DNA of 24,356 nt, taken from positions 1-24,356 of the forward strand of contig JAFAKI010000206.1 in the NCBI GenBank assembly GCA_019235595.1, given 5' to 3'. A program made the translations under genes and the position numbers. Source of the stretch: Mucilaginibacter sp. GTDB lineage: Bacteria > Bacteroidota > Bacteroidia > Sphingobacteriales > Sphingobacteriaceae. The notes below the pieces were generated by a model that worked only from the letters and a program-made list of their open reading frames with translations, ran no database searches and was not told where the DNA came from. How positions within the stretch are numbered: the stretch's first letter is position 1; every line of letters begins with the position of its first letter. Shown piece by piece: positions 15,122 through 22,766 of the stretch.

Positions 15122-15988
15122 TCAATTCGTCTGCTTATACACCCTCACATAATCCACATACATGGTTGCGGGTAAAAGCGTTTCGTCAACCGGGGAGTTC
15201 GGGAAGTTTCCCCCGAGCGCAAAGTTCAGCAGAATAAAAAATGGAAGGTGGAAGGCGCCTGTACCATTAATATTGCCCTTAATGTTTCCGGTTTGATAAA
15301 GATTATTATCTACATACCACCTGATCTCGTTTTGATCCCATTCTATGGCGTAAAGATGATAGTCGCCCGGATTTGTAACATTGATGGTACTTCCATAAGA
15401 TACATGTCCGTTTACGTTCCAATGCATGGTGCCATAATAGGTACTGGTGTTGTTAATATGTTCCATAATATCCATCTCACCACATGTAGGCCACGAGACA
15501 GTTTGTATATTGGACCCAAGCATCCAGAATGCCGGCCAAAATCCCATACCCTGAGGCACTTTGATACTGGCTTCTATACGGCCGTAAGTCGGCGCTTCTT
15601 TTCCCTGTGTGGTCATACGTGCCGAGGTGTATGGCTCGCCGCCAACGGTCTCTTTTTTGGCTGTGATCATCAGGTTGCCGTTGGCAACAGTTGCATTTGC
15701 CGCCTGATAAAACTCCTTTTCATTATTACCCCAGCCCCCACCGCCGGTTTCGAAATTCCATTTTGAAGTATCGACAGTGGTGCCATTAAATTCGTCCGAC
15801 CACACCAGAGCATAAATCGGTTTTACAGGTTTGGCCGTATCAGTCGGTGTCGGTGTTATGTTAGATGTCGGCAGGCCGTTATTTTTACTGCAGGATAGCA
15901 GGACAACAGGAAGTGCAGCTATCATCAGGACAGCCGTTCTTAATTTGAGGATCGATTTCTTTTTACGGGGTAAATACATATCATTCAA
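15122..15988 (-). CDS. GH16 endo-beta-glucanase (laminarinase-like) lipoprotein
   Basis: 288 residues. A basic N-terminus (PRKKKSILKLR) and hydrophobic segment end in LLSC, with Cys33 as lipobox cysteine. A Thr/Pro linker (TPTPTDTAKPVKP) precedes the GH16 jelly-roll from about residue 58 (YALVWSDEFNGTTVDTSKW). The catalytic signature GEMDIMEH has Glu171 as nucleophile, Asp173, and Glu176 as acid/base. WPAFWMLG and the C-terminal ATMYVDYVRVYKQ are also typical. GH16 enzymes of this type cut beta-1,3 or mixed beta-1,3/1,4-glucans. The lipid anchor places it on an outer-membrane face or in the periplasm. It lies between GH5 (43 bp upstream) and GH97, likely in one operon. M4 is an alternative start. 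Confidence 0.94.
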   Translation of the reverse strand: MNDMYLPRKKKSILKLRTAVLMIAALPVVLLSCSKNNGLPTSNITPTPTDTAKPVKPIYALVWSDEFNGTTVDTSKWNFETGGGGWGNNEKEFYQAANATVANGNLMITAKKETVGGEPYTSARMTTQGKEAPTYGRIEASIKVPQGMGFWPAFWMLGSNIQTVSWPTCGEMDIMEHINNTSTYYGTMHWNVNGHVSYGSTINVTNPGDYHLYAIEWDQNEIRWYVDNNLYQTGNIKGNINGTGAFHLPFFILLNFALGGNFPNSPVDETLLPATMYVDYVRVYKQTN

Positions 15989-16030
15989 TAATTAAATATA
16001 CGATGTATAAATAAATTGTAGTTTGCTGCT

Positions 16031-17263
16031 CTATTTCTTGCCTAAGCCCAGGGCTTCGATGTAGCCTTTATTCGGCCTGCAATTTTCAAAGCGACTGTTA
16101 TTAATAAAATCATACAATGCCTTTTTGATCAGCTCTCGGTCTGCCGGCATTGCTTTGCGAATTTCTTCAAAGCTTGAGCGCGGTTTTTCAGTGTACTCAA
16201 TGATCTTATCATACCCGGCAGGAACATCAAAAGTGACGAATCCGGCCACATTATCCATTTTTTTATAGGGCCAGTAATGCCAGCCGATATTGTTTTGCTC
16301 CAACACATCTTTGAAAGTACCTACCCATGCGTCTTTATTCTCGCCCGTTTCGCCACAATAGATCGGTACATTGTATTTATCACGGAAATCGATATAATCT
16401 TGTATTACCTGTTTGGTTGGATCGGTCCAGTATTTATGAAATGTGTAAACTGCTTTTGAGTCGAACGGAGGTCCGAATGCCTTAAAATTACTGTCCCACT
16501 GTGCGCCGCCTAATATTACGAGGTGATTTTTGTCGACAGTTCTAATCGCTGATGTAATCTTTTTATAAACAGGCTCCAGGTATGGGTTTAGTTCGGCAGC
16601 ATTAAAATAGGTAGCGATAGGCTCATTCAGCAAGTCGTAGCCCATTACAATAGTTTCATTTTTATAATGATCGGCAATGCGTTTCCAGATATCAGCTACC
16701 AGTTGCTGGCTGGCTTCGTTTTTAAACAGAAAGGGATAACCATAGCCATCGTCAATATTATCGCCGGTTTGGCCGCCCGGCGCGCTGTGCATATCCAGTA
16801 TCACATAAATGCCCTCGTGCTTGCACCAGCCGATCACGCTGTCAAGTAGTTCAAAGCCTCTGTCAGGATTATTTTGCCCGAGGTAATCCTCTTTGGTAAA
16901 CAAGCGGTAACTGAATGGTATGCGGATAGAATTGACGCCTAAAGTTTTGAGGTAATGAATATCGCCCTCTTCAATATAAGTGTGCAGGTATTTTTCCCAG
17001 AAAGCTTTCGCCTCATCAGGGCCAATCAATTCGGTTATAGCCTCATTGATCAGTCGCGGGGAGTTCACACTTTTGAACTTGAACATATATCCCTCAGGAA
17101 TAAGCCAGTTGCCCAGGTTGGTGCCCCGCAGCAGGAAGTTTTTTCCATCAGGTGTAACAATGTCTTTTCCTTTTACACTAATAAAACCACTGGTTTGGGC
17201 ATGCAAAAAGAGTGGAAAACAAAACAACGCCAAAAGGATAAGGCGCACAATATGTTTCTTCAT
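16031..17263 (-). CDS. GH5 family glycoside hydrolase (endo/exo-beta-glucanase type)
   Basis: 410 residues with a signal peptide (MKKHIVRLILLALFCFPLFLHAQ). The mature barrel opens with FLLRGTNLGNWLIPEGYMF, a pattern seen in cellulase and exo-1,3-glucanase relatives of GH5. The acid/base Glu214 is in GYDLLNEP and the nucleophile Glu305 in IYCGETGE. VILDMHSAPGGQ and the conserved VYTFHKYW are also present. It is predicted periplasmic or outer-membrane associated, cutting beta-linked glucans. The substrate cannot be fixed from sequence, but the laminarinase-like GH16 next to it favours beta-glucan. It is first in the minus-strand cluster; its 209-bp divergent spacer with modA contains a leader hairpin. 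Confidence 0.93.
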   Translation of the reverse strand: MKKHIVRLILLALFCFPLFLHAQTSGFISVKGKDIVTPDGKNFLLRGTNLGNWLIPEGYMFKFKSVNSPRLINEAITELIGPDEAKAFWEKYLHTYIEEGDIHYLKTLGVNSIRIPFSYRLFTKEDYLGQNNPDRGFELLDSVIGWCKHEGIYVILDMHSAPGGQTGDNIDDGYGYPFLFKNEASQQLVADIWKRIADHYKNETIVMGYDLLNEPIATYFNAAELNPYLEPVYKKITSAIRTVDKNHLVILGGAQWDSNFKAFGPPFDSKAVYTFHKYWTDPTKQVIQDYIDFRDKYNVPIYCGETGENKDAWVGTFKDVLEQNNIGWHYWPYKKMDNVAGFVTFDVPAGYDKIIEYTEKPRSSFEEIRKAMPADRELIKKALYDFINNSRFENCRPNKGYIEALGLGKK

Positions 17264-17281
17264 GATTGGTTTTTAAAATCA

Positions 17282-17307
17282 ATATGCCTGTTTTTACGCA
17301 GGCATAT
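17282..17307 (-). promoter_or_regulatory. Leader hairpin just upstream of the GH5 gene
   Basis: ATATGCCTG (17282-17290) pairs perfectly with CAGGCATAT (17299-17307) around an 8-nt loop. In the GH5 mRNA it ends about 18 nt before the start codon, in the space a ribosome would cover. The nearby minus-strand TATTTTG (about 17370) is one base short of the -7 consensus, so the promoter is uncertain. It may be a leader regulatory hairpin or a chance palindrome. Confidence 0.4.
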
Positions 17308-17472
17308 CTCAGGTTTGCAATTGGTTGATTAGTTGTTTGCAGATGCAATATAGTATTAATTTTACTTAGTGTACAAAATACATAGTAAAAATTATTTCTT
17401 TTTTGCCGAAATGTTAATAAAGCCTCGTATTTTTAACAAGAAATGAAAAAATAATATCGTTTACCCACACCT

Positions 17473-18222
17473 ATGAAAACAAAATCCTCCTTCATTATCG
17501 CCCTGGTTTTTCTTTTTGCCACAATAAATTCATTTGCACAGGAACTTAAAGTGGCGGTGGCTGCCAACTTACAGGGAGTGATCAAGGTATTAGGGAAAGA
17601 TTTTAAGCAGAAAACAGGCATTGACATACAGCCAATTGTAGGGTCATCAGGGAACTTATCAACCCAAATAAAAAACGGGGCGCCGTTCGATCTGTTTCTC
17701 TCGGCAGATATGAGTTTCCCGGAAAGCTTATTTAAAGATGGGTTCAGCATAAAAGAGCCCGCTGTCTATGCCTATGGAAGCTTGATTATTTGCAGCACGC
17801 AAAACATCGGATTCGAAAATTGGGAAAGACTTTTGATGACCCGTCGCATTAAAAAAATAGCTATCGCCAATCCGGCTATCGCCCCATATGGTAAAGCCGC
17901 AGAAGAGTCGCTTAAATTAAAGGGAGTACTCGATGATATACAATCGAAATTGGTGACCGGAGAAAGTATATCGCAGGTGAATACTTATGTTACAACCGGT
18001 ACAGTGGACGTTGGCTTTACTACCCGCGCTTTGGTAAAAGATGTAGAGGGGAAGACTACGATCTATTGGAAAGAGATCGACCCCAAAACCTACACACCAA
18101 TAAAACAAGGTATGATCATCCTTAAACAAAGCAAGGAAAGCGCTAACGCACTAAAGTTTTACGAATATATGCTAAGCCCGGCCGCTAAAAAGATATTAAA
18201 GGAATATGGGTACGGCGTGTAA
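17473..18222 (+). CDS. modA: Molybdate ABC transporter, substrate-binding protein
   Basis: 249 residues. The signal peptide MKTKSSFIIALVFLFATINSFAQ (cleavage near 23) is followed by the ModA core ELKVAVAANLQGVIKVLGKDF, then GSSGNLSTQIKNGAPFDLFLSAD, YAYGSLIIC, IAIANPAIAPYGKAAEESL, and a C-terminal ALKFYEYMLSPAAKKILKEYGYGV. It captures molybdate (or tungstate) in the periplasm and hands it to ModB. modB and modC follow on the same strand. An upstream TTTG...TATTTTTA pair (17402-17435, 22-nt spacer) is only a weak promoter match. The start is fixed by the signal peptide. Confidence 0.95.
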   Translation: MKTKSSFIIALVFLFATINSFAQELKVAVAANLQGVIKVLGKDFKQKTGIDIQPIVGSSGNLSTQIKNGAPFDLFLSADMSFPESLFKDGFSIKEPAVYAYGSLIICSTQNIGFENWERLLMTRRIKKIAIANPAIAPYGKAAEESLKLKGVLDDIQSKLVTGESISQVNTYVTTGTVDVGFTTRALVKDVEGKTTIYWKEIDPKTYTPIKQGMIILKQSKESANALKFYEYMLSPAAKKILKEYGYGV

Positions 18223-18246
18223 TAAATTATAGGAAAATTATTTTGT

Positions 18247-18274
18247 ATAGCGATGGTTTTACGGTCATCGCTAT
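18247..18274 (+). promoter_or_regulatory. Hairpin in the modA-modB spacer
   Basis: ATAGCGATG (18247-18255) pairs with CATCGCTAT (18266-18274), a 9-bp perfect stem with a 10-nt loop, followed by CAGTTTTAA. It sits 24 nt after the modA stop and 12 nt before the modB start. It may be a partial terminator or 3' stabiliser that lets modA be expressed above modBC, as in many binding-protein transporters; that role is inference. Confidence 0.5.
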
Positions 18275-18286
18275 CAGTTTTAATAA

Positions 18287-18958
18287 ATGGATCTAACCCC
18301 GATATGGCTTACTTTGAAATTAGCAGCTATCGCCACGGTGATATTGTTGATCATTGGTTTGCCATTGGCCTATTGGCTTTCAAAAGGAAGGTCTATAGCC
18401 AAGATCATACTGGAGGCTATTATTACGATGCCGCTGGTATTGCCACCCTCGGTTTTGGGGTTTTACCTCTTGATGGCATTCAGCCCCAAGCATGGTATCG
18501 GCGAGTGGCTGCATAATGCATTCGATATCCAGCTGGTTTTTTCTTTCAAGGGGTTGATACTGGCCTCGGTGATCTACAGTATGCCGTTTATGATCGGCCC
18601 GATAAAGTCCGCTCTGCAGCAATTGCCTTTATCGCTTTCCCATGCGTCTTATACGCTCGGCAAATCCGAAAGAGAAACTTTTATCAAGATTTTGCTCCCA
18701 AATATCCGCGCTTCGGTATTAACAGCCGCTATACTCACTTTCGCCCACACGCTGGGCGAGTTCGGGGTTGTGCTGATGATCGGTGGCAACATTCCGGGTG
18801 TAACAAGGGTAGCATCTATAGCGGTTTATGACTCGGTAGAGAATATGGATTATGCCTCTGCAAATGCCTATTCTCTTATTCTGTTCGGCATCACCTTTAT
18901 TATGATGGTATCAGTATTCGTTTTTAATAAATACAAAGCCAAAAGTCCTTTAGAATGA
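18287..18958 (+). CDS. modB: Molybdate ABC transporter, permease
   Basis: 223 residues, about five or six hydrophobic segments (WLTLKLAAIATVILLIIGLP, AIITMPLVLPPSVLGFYLLMA, LILASVIYSMPFMIGPI, AAILTFAHTLGEFGVVLMIGG, and a C-terminal SLILFGITFIMMVSVFVF). The ABC coupling (EAA) loop runs LSLSHASYTLGKSERETFIKILLPNI, and TLGEFGVVLMIGGNIPG is the ModB hallmark. It forms the inner-membrane channel. Its stop overlaps the modC start in ATGA, showing translational coupling. Confidence 0.95.
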   Translation: MDLTPIWLTLKLAAIATVILLIIGLPLAYWLSKGRSIAKIILEAIITMPLVLPPSVLGFYLLMAFSPKHGIGEWLHNAFDIQLVFSFKGLILASVIYSMPFMIGPIKSALQQLPLSLSHASYTLGKSERETFIKILLPNIRASVLTAAILTFAHTLGEFGVVLMIGGNIPGVTRVASIAVYDSVENMDYASANAYSLILFGITFIMMVSVFVFNKYKAKSPLE

Positions 18959-19578
18959 TCAGCATCGACATAGAGAAAAAGCTAAAGGCCTACAAAGGTG
19001 AGCAGGTGCTGAAAATTGCGGCGCAGTTTGCAAACGGAAGTATCACCAAGATATACGGCCCTTCGGGTGCGGGGAAATCAACTTTTTTAAAGATCATCGC
19101 AGGACTAATCGACCCAGAACATGGTAAGATATCGGTTGATAATCTGGTTTGGTTAGATACTGCAACAAAGGTTTCTCTTTCGCCCCAAAAAAGAAAAGTT
19201 GGTTTTGTGTTCCAGAACTACGCGTTGTTCCCCAACATGACAGTACAGCAGCACCTGGAATATGTATCGGATGATGCGCAATGGATCAATCAACTGCTCG
19301 TCATCGGCAAGCTGGAAACATTTACTTCGCATAAACCGGAATATCTTTCAGGTGGTCAGCAACAGCGCTTAGCCATATTAAGAGCGATAGCGATCAGGCC
19401 GAAACTGATGTTGATGGATGAACCATTTTCAGCGCTCGACCCTAAAATGAAATCAGAACTGATTCCCGGATTGAAATCACTATGGGACGAGCTCGGAACA
19501 ACCGTGCTTATCGTAAGCCATAATCCGCAGGAATTGGAAGGGCTGACGGCCAGTGAAATGGAAATAAATCCAATGTAG
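18955..19578 (+). CDS. modC: Molybdate ABC transporter, ATP-binding subunit (short form)
   Basis: 207 residues. Walker A GPSGAGKST (35-43), Q-loop at Gln87 in FVFQNYALFPNMTV, signature LSGGQQQR (131-138), Walker B LMLMDEP (151-157), D-loop SALD and switch His189 (IVSHN). It powers ModB. Classical ModC is about 350 residues with a C-terminal TOBE/molybdate-binding domain. Here the protein stops just after the nucleotide-binding domain, so that sensory domain is absent. The reading frame is intact and ends naturally 5 bp before the facing gene, so this is a short form rather than a visible frameshift. Confidence 0.93.
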   Translation: MISIDIEKKLKAYKGEQVLKIAAQFANGSITKIYGPSGAGKSTFLKIIAGLIDPEHGKISVDNLVWLDTATKVSLSPQKRKVGFVFQNYALFPNMTVQQHLEYVSDDAQWINQLLVIGKLETFTSHKPEYLSGGQQQRLAILRAIAIRPKLMLMDEPFSALDPKMKSELIPGLKSLWDELGTTVLIVSHNPQELEGLTASEMEINPM

Positions 19579-19583
19579 AGCGG

Positions 19584-20714
19584 CTAATCATTCAAACTAA
19601 TCGACCCGTCCTCATCAATATTTAAACCCGATTCTGGAAAATCAATTTCAGTAAGCGTCTTGATGCGTTGGACAACACGGTTAGATGTATCTCTGGATAA
19701 GCCTCTTTCGTGCGTCTGACGGAAGGCAACGATATTGCCGTTCAGGAATTCGCCTTTTTTATTGAGATATACCTTTAACAAGGGGGCCATGCCGCACACG
19801 CCCGCCACACTTACACTTTTATAAGTACAGAAGTTGCCCAAGCTATACGCGATCAAGCGCCCTTTATAAGTTTCCAAAGCACGGCTTACGTGCGGACCGT
19901 TGCCTAATACAATGTCCGCCCCTGCATCGACAGCATTATGGGCAAACCGGTGAACATCGCCGCGTTTGGCATTCAGGAACGACTCCATTTTAAATGGCAC
20001 GTGTTCATATTGTGCTCCTTCAGCCCCGCCGTGAAAGGATACGATAACTACATCGCATTGCGCTTTGAGCTGGCTAATGATACGACGTTGATTGACCGAA
20101 TCCAAAAGTTGCACCGTACGTGCATTTGGGGCAAATGCACAAAAGCCATATTTAATACCATTGCGCCGGAAGATAGTTGCCGGGCAGGTTTCCAGCCCTG
20201 CGTAGTGGATGCCGTTATCAGCAAGTGTTTTAGTAGTGCTGACACATCCTTTACTATCAAAATCGGTGATATGATTATTAGCGACGCTGAGCAGGTTAAA
20301 ACCCGCTTCTTTCAATACCCGGCCGTACAGCGTAGGCATACGGAAAAGGTAAGCCGTTTGAAGATTTTTCTTATAGGTAGCCGGCATGCCCGAGTCGAGC
20401 AGGGTGCCTTCCAGGTTGCCGAATACTACATCGGCCCCTTCAAAATATTTTAGTGCAGATTTAAAGCTGCCTTTAGCGCTATCGGATGGTAATTTACTGC
20501 TGTCAGGATAAGATGATCCCAACATAATGTCGCCGACGGCCGCAATGCAGATAGTGTCCCGAAGGCTATCGCGCTTGAGGCGGGGGGCGTCAGATTTTTT
20601 TGGTTTAGATTTATGATTGGTGGCTTTGCTATTGGCCAAAGACGATGCCTGCTCGCAGCCTTGTGCCAGCATCATTACCATAAACCCAATAAAAACCCAA
20701 TCAAAAAATCGCAT
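19584..20714 (-). CDS. CapA-like metallophosphatase-fold lipoprotein (poly-gamma-glutamate synthesis type)
   Basis: 376 residues from the ATG at 20712-20714; a TTG two codons earlier is less likely. The N-terminal hydrophobic stretch ends in MLAQGC (Cys20), a plausible but non-canonical lipobox, followed by a Ser/Lys linker. The CapA/PGA_cap domain spans about 55-350: VGDIMLGSS, GADVVFGNLEGTL, LLSVANNHITDFDSKG, VIVSFHGGAEGA, ADIVLGNGPHVSRALE, LIAYSLGNF. The metal-site pattern (GDIMLG, NLEG, NNH, HGG, GxxPH) is complete. Family members are linked to capsule polyglutamate export or unknown envelope hydrolysis. No capB/capC neighbours are present here, so polyglutamate synthesis is not supported. 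A terminator hairpin lies right before the start. Confidence 0.9.
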   Translation of the reverse strand: MRFFDWVFIGFMVMMLAQGCEQASSLANSKATNHKSKPKKSDAPRLKRDSLRDTICIAAVGDIMLGSSYPDSSKLPSDSAKGSFKSALKYFEGADVVFGNLEGTLLDSGMPATYKKNLQTAYLFRMPTLYGRVLKEAGFNLLSVANNHITDFDSKGCVSTTKTLADNGIHYAGLETCPATIFRRNGIKYGFCAFAPNARTVQLLDSVNQRRIISQLKAQCDVVIVSFHGGAEGAQYEHVPFKMESFLNAKRGDVHRFAHNAVDAGADIVLGNGPHVSRALETYKGRLIAYSLGNFCTYKSVSVAGVCGMAPLLKVYLNKKGEFLNGNIVAFRQTHERGLSRDTSNRVVQRIKTLTEIDFPESGLNIDEDGSISLND

Positions 20715-20720
20715 TATCAA

Positions 20721-20752
20721 AAAAAAATCCTTTCGGTTAAGAAAGGATTTTT
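20721..20752 (-). terminator. Intrinsic terminator between the NlpC/P60 and CapA-like genes
   Basis: AAAAATCCTTTC and GAAAGGATTTTT (20723-20734 and 20741-20752) form a 12-bp stem around GGTTAA. On the minus strand it is followed by a T-run of about seven (complement of 20721-20727). It terminates the NlpC/P60 transcript and ends only about 6 nt before the capA-like start codon. Confidence 0.85.
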
Positions 20753-20767
20753 ATAAATATAAAATCT

Positions 20768-21379
20768 TTACGGTTTGTCGGTACCGCCCGAATCGCCGCT
20801 GCCTACATTAGTGGTGCCATCCGGCGATGCTTCCAATTCCTTTTTGAATACATCCAATAACCGGCCGCCTTTATAAAAATAGCGGTTATAATATCCATCG
20901 TCCAAGCTGCTGATAGCAACACCACGTGACGAAGCATGTGCAAATCGTCCGTTTCCTAAATAAATACCAACGTGGCTAATGCTGCGACTATGTATTTTAA
21001 AGAAAACCAGATCACCCTGCTGCAAATCATCTTTGCTCACCGGGTTAACCATGCTGAAAATATCACGCGAATTGCGTTTGATAGTCAGATTAAAAACTTT
21101 GCTGTATAATTCTTTTGTGAAAGCCGAGCAATCGATCCCTTTACGGGTATTGCCGCCAAAATGGTAAGGGGTGCCTACCCAGTCGTACACAAATTGAAAT
21201 AACTTGATATTGGAGGTTGTTGACACTGCAACACCCATTATTTGAGAGAAATATTCTTTGATAAGACCATCCTGCTCGTCGTTGGGCTTCTCGGGGGTTT
21301 GGGCCGTACTTGTTTTTGTTTGTGCCTGCGATGCTATCACACTCAAACACAATACAATAGCTAGGATAATTTTCTTCAT
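20768..21379 (-). CDS. NlpC/P60 family cell-wall peptidase (C40)
   Basis: 203 residues. The signal peptide MKKIILAIVLCLSVIASQAQ is followed by a short Thr/Pro linker. The C40 domain at about 55-180 has the catalytic Cys84 (GIDCSAF), His136 (ISHVGIYLG) and a third residue, His148 (RFAHASS). VGTPYHFGGNTRKGIDCSAF and QGDLVFFK are classical. It cleaves peptidoglycan stem-peptide bonds in the periplasm. The C-terminal tail is Gly/Ser-rich (NVGSGDSGGTDKP). No SH3 or LysM targeting domain is present. A very good promoter lies about 75 bp upstream, so the gene has its own transcript, ended by the hairpin at 20721-20752. Confidence 0.94.
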   Translation of the reverse strand: MKKIILAIVLCLSVIASQAQTKTSTAQTPEKPNDEQDGLIKEYFSQIMGVAVSTTSNIKLFQFVYDWVGTPYHFGGNTRKGIDCSAFTKELYSKVFNLTIKRNSRDIFSMVNPVSKDDLQQGDLVFFKIHSRSISHVGIYLGNGRFAHASSRGVAISSLDDGYYNRYFYKGGRLLDVFKKELEASPDGTTNVGSGDSGGTDKP

Positions 21380-21454
21380 TTAATCGTTAGTCTTCGTTGT
21401 TTTCAGGGGGCAACAAGTGCTATTTTTTCCGAGTTATTAACATTTAGTGATGTG

Positions 21455-21485
21455 CAAAACTATCGCAATTTTTGATAATTACAAA
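21455..21485 (-). promoter_or_regulatory. Promoter of the NlpC/P60 gene
   Basis: On the minus strand TTTG (21485-21482), a 19-nt spacer and TAGTTTTG (21462-21455) match the Bacteroidota consensus exactly. The predicted start near 21448 gives a leader of about 70 nt. Confidence 0.75.
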
Positions 21486-21647
21486 TTTATGACACCATTT
21501 TTTCAAATCTCGTAATGGTCTTATACGTAATAAAAATCAAAATGGTTATCACATTAAGTAATTTAACTAATTGTTTAACAATCAAATAGGTATAGATAAG
21601 TGTAATTTATACCCGTTATTAAATTCTTCACAACAAATTTGTTGCAG

Positions 21648-21679
21648 TTTCGATTTTTTCATGGATATAATTAGATTTG
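21648..21679 (+). promoter_or_regulatory. Promoter of pdhA
   Basis: TTTC (21648-21651, one mismatch to TTTG), a 20-nt spacer and TAGATTTG (21672-21679, exact -7 box). Predicted transcription start about 21686, some 26 nt before the first pdhA ATG. It lies inside a longer open frame reaching back to 21571, which argues against that longer start. The rest of 21380-21711 shows only AT-rich DNA. Confidence 0.6.
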
Positions 21680-21711
21680 CGCTTCTTAATGGAAAGAGAG
21701 CTTTTACACAC

Positions 21712-21747
21712 ATGAGTTCAATCGAAATAATGAGTTCAATCGAAATA
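21712..21747 (+). repeat. 18-bp tandem duplication covering the pdhA start codon
   Basis: ATGAGTTCAATCGAAATA occurs twice back to back (21712-21729, 21730-21747) with no mismatch. It creates two in-frame start codons and a duplicated MSSIEI. Perfect identity suggests a recent slippage event. Confidence 0.95.
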
Positions 21748-22725
21748 ACAAAAGACACTTACCTGATGTGGTATGAGTCTATGCTGCTGATGCGTAGGTT
21801 CGAAGAGAAATCCGGCCAGCTATACGGTCAGCAAAAGATACGTGGGTTTTGCCACCTGTACATTGGCCAGGAAGCTGTAATGGCAGGGGCGATGTCGGTA
21901 TTGAAACACGAGGACAGCATGATCACCGCTTACCGCGATCACGCTCACGCCCTGGCTAAAGGCACATCGCCTAACGCTGTAATGGCCGAGCTGTATGGTA
22001 AAGCCACCGGATGCTCAAAAGGCAAAGGCGGATCAATGCACATGTTCGACAAAGAAAACAACTTTTATGGTGGTCACGGAATTGTAGGCGGTCAGATCCC
22101 ACTGGGTGCTGGTATCGCTTTTGCCGAGAAGTATAAAGGTACCGATGCTGTATGCTGCTGCTACATGGGCGACGGCGCTGTTCGCCAGGGTGCATTGAAT
22201 GAGACCTTTAATATGGCTGCTCTTTGGAAATTGCCGGTGATCTTCATCTGTGAAAACAACGGTTACGCCATGGGTACTTCGGTTGAACGTACTACCATTC
22301 AGACTGATATCTATAAATTAGGACTGCCTTATGGTATCCCTTCATCGCCTGTTGATGGTATGGACCCGGTTGCAGTTCACAACGCTATGGACGAAGCCGT
22401 TTCACGCGCACGTGCAGGCGAAGGTCCAACCTTTCTTGAAATGCGTACCTACCGTTATAAAGGTCACTCTATGTCTGACCCTCAGAAATACCGTACCAAA
22501 GAAGAGTTGGAAAGCTACAAAGCCAAAGACCCTATCGACGCGGTAAAGGCTGAAATTCTGGAAAAGAAATATGCCGACGAGAAATGGTTCGAAGAAATGG
22601 ATGAGAAGATCAAGCACATTGTTGAAGAGTCTGTGCGTTTCTCGGAAGAATCGCCATGGCCTGAGGCATCAGAACTGTACACCGATGTGTATGTTGAGCC
22701 GAACTACCCTTTCATCAGGGACTAA
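21712..22725 (+). CDS. pdhA: Pyruvate dehydrogenase E1 component, alpha subunit
   Basis: 337 residues from 21712, or 331 from the second ATG at 21730. E1 alpha decarboxylates pyruvate with thiamine diphosphate and reductively acetylates the lipoyl arm of E2. Visible motifs: MLLMRRFEEKSGQLYGQQKIRGFCHLYIGQEAV, the Tyr-Arg pair in ITAYRDHAHAL, GKGGSMHMF, GIVGGQIPLGAGIAFA, and the ThDP motif GDGAVRQGALNETFNMAALWKLP...ENN (153-183). The start region is an exact 18-bp tandem duplication, so the N-terminus reads MSSIEI twice. The usual family length (about 331) suits the second ATG, but both are usable. The E2 gene follows 41 bp downstream; the E1 beta gene is not between them. Confidence 0.96.
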   Translation: MSSIEIMSSIEITKDTYLMWYESMLLMRRFEEKSGQLYGQQKIRGFCHLYIGQEAVMAGAMSVLKHEDSMITAYRDHAHALAKGTSPNAVMAELYGKATGCSKGKGGSMHMFDKENNFYGGHGIVGGQIPLGAGIAFAEKYKGTDAVCCCYMGDGAVRQGALNETFNMAALWKLPVIFICENNGYAMGTSVERTTIQTDIYKLGLPYGIPSSPVDGMDPVAVHNAMDEAVSRARAGEGPTFLEMRTYRYKGHSMSDPQKYRTKEELESYKAKDPIDAVKAEILEKKYADEKWFEEMDEKIKHIVEESVRFSEESPWPEASELYTDVYVEPNYPFIRD

Positions 22726-22766
22726 TTATTATTCTAATCTTATAAAAACACTATACAATTAATAGT

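Noticed and set aside
15248..15766. 172-codon plus-strand open frame
   Set aside because: Antisense shadow of the GH16 gene, which has clear catalytic motifs on the other strand.
19938..20453. 171-codon plus-strand open frame
   Set aside because: Antisense shadow of the CapA-like gene; no motif.
19584..20714. True capsule polyglutamate synthesis operon
   Set aside because: Only the CapA-type domain is present; no capB, capC or capE neighbours, so a polyglutamate role is not supported.
21571..21711. Longer N-terminus for pdhA beginning at 21571
   Set aside because: It uses a non-ATG start, translates into sequence unlike E1 alpha, and contains a good promoter -7 box at 21672-21679.
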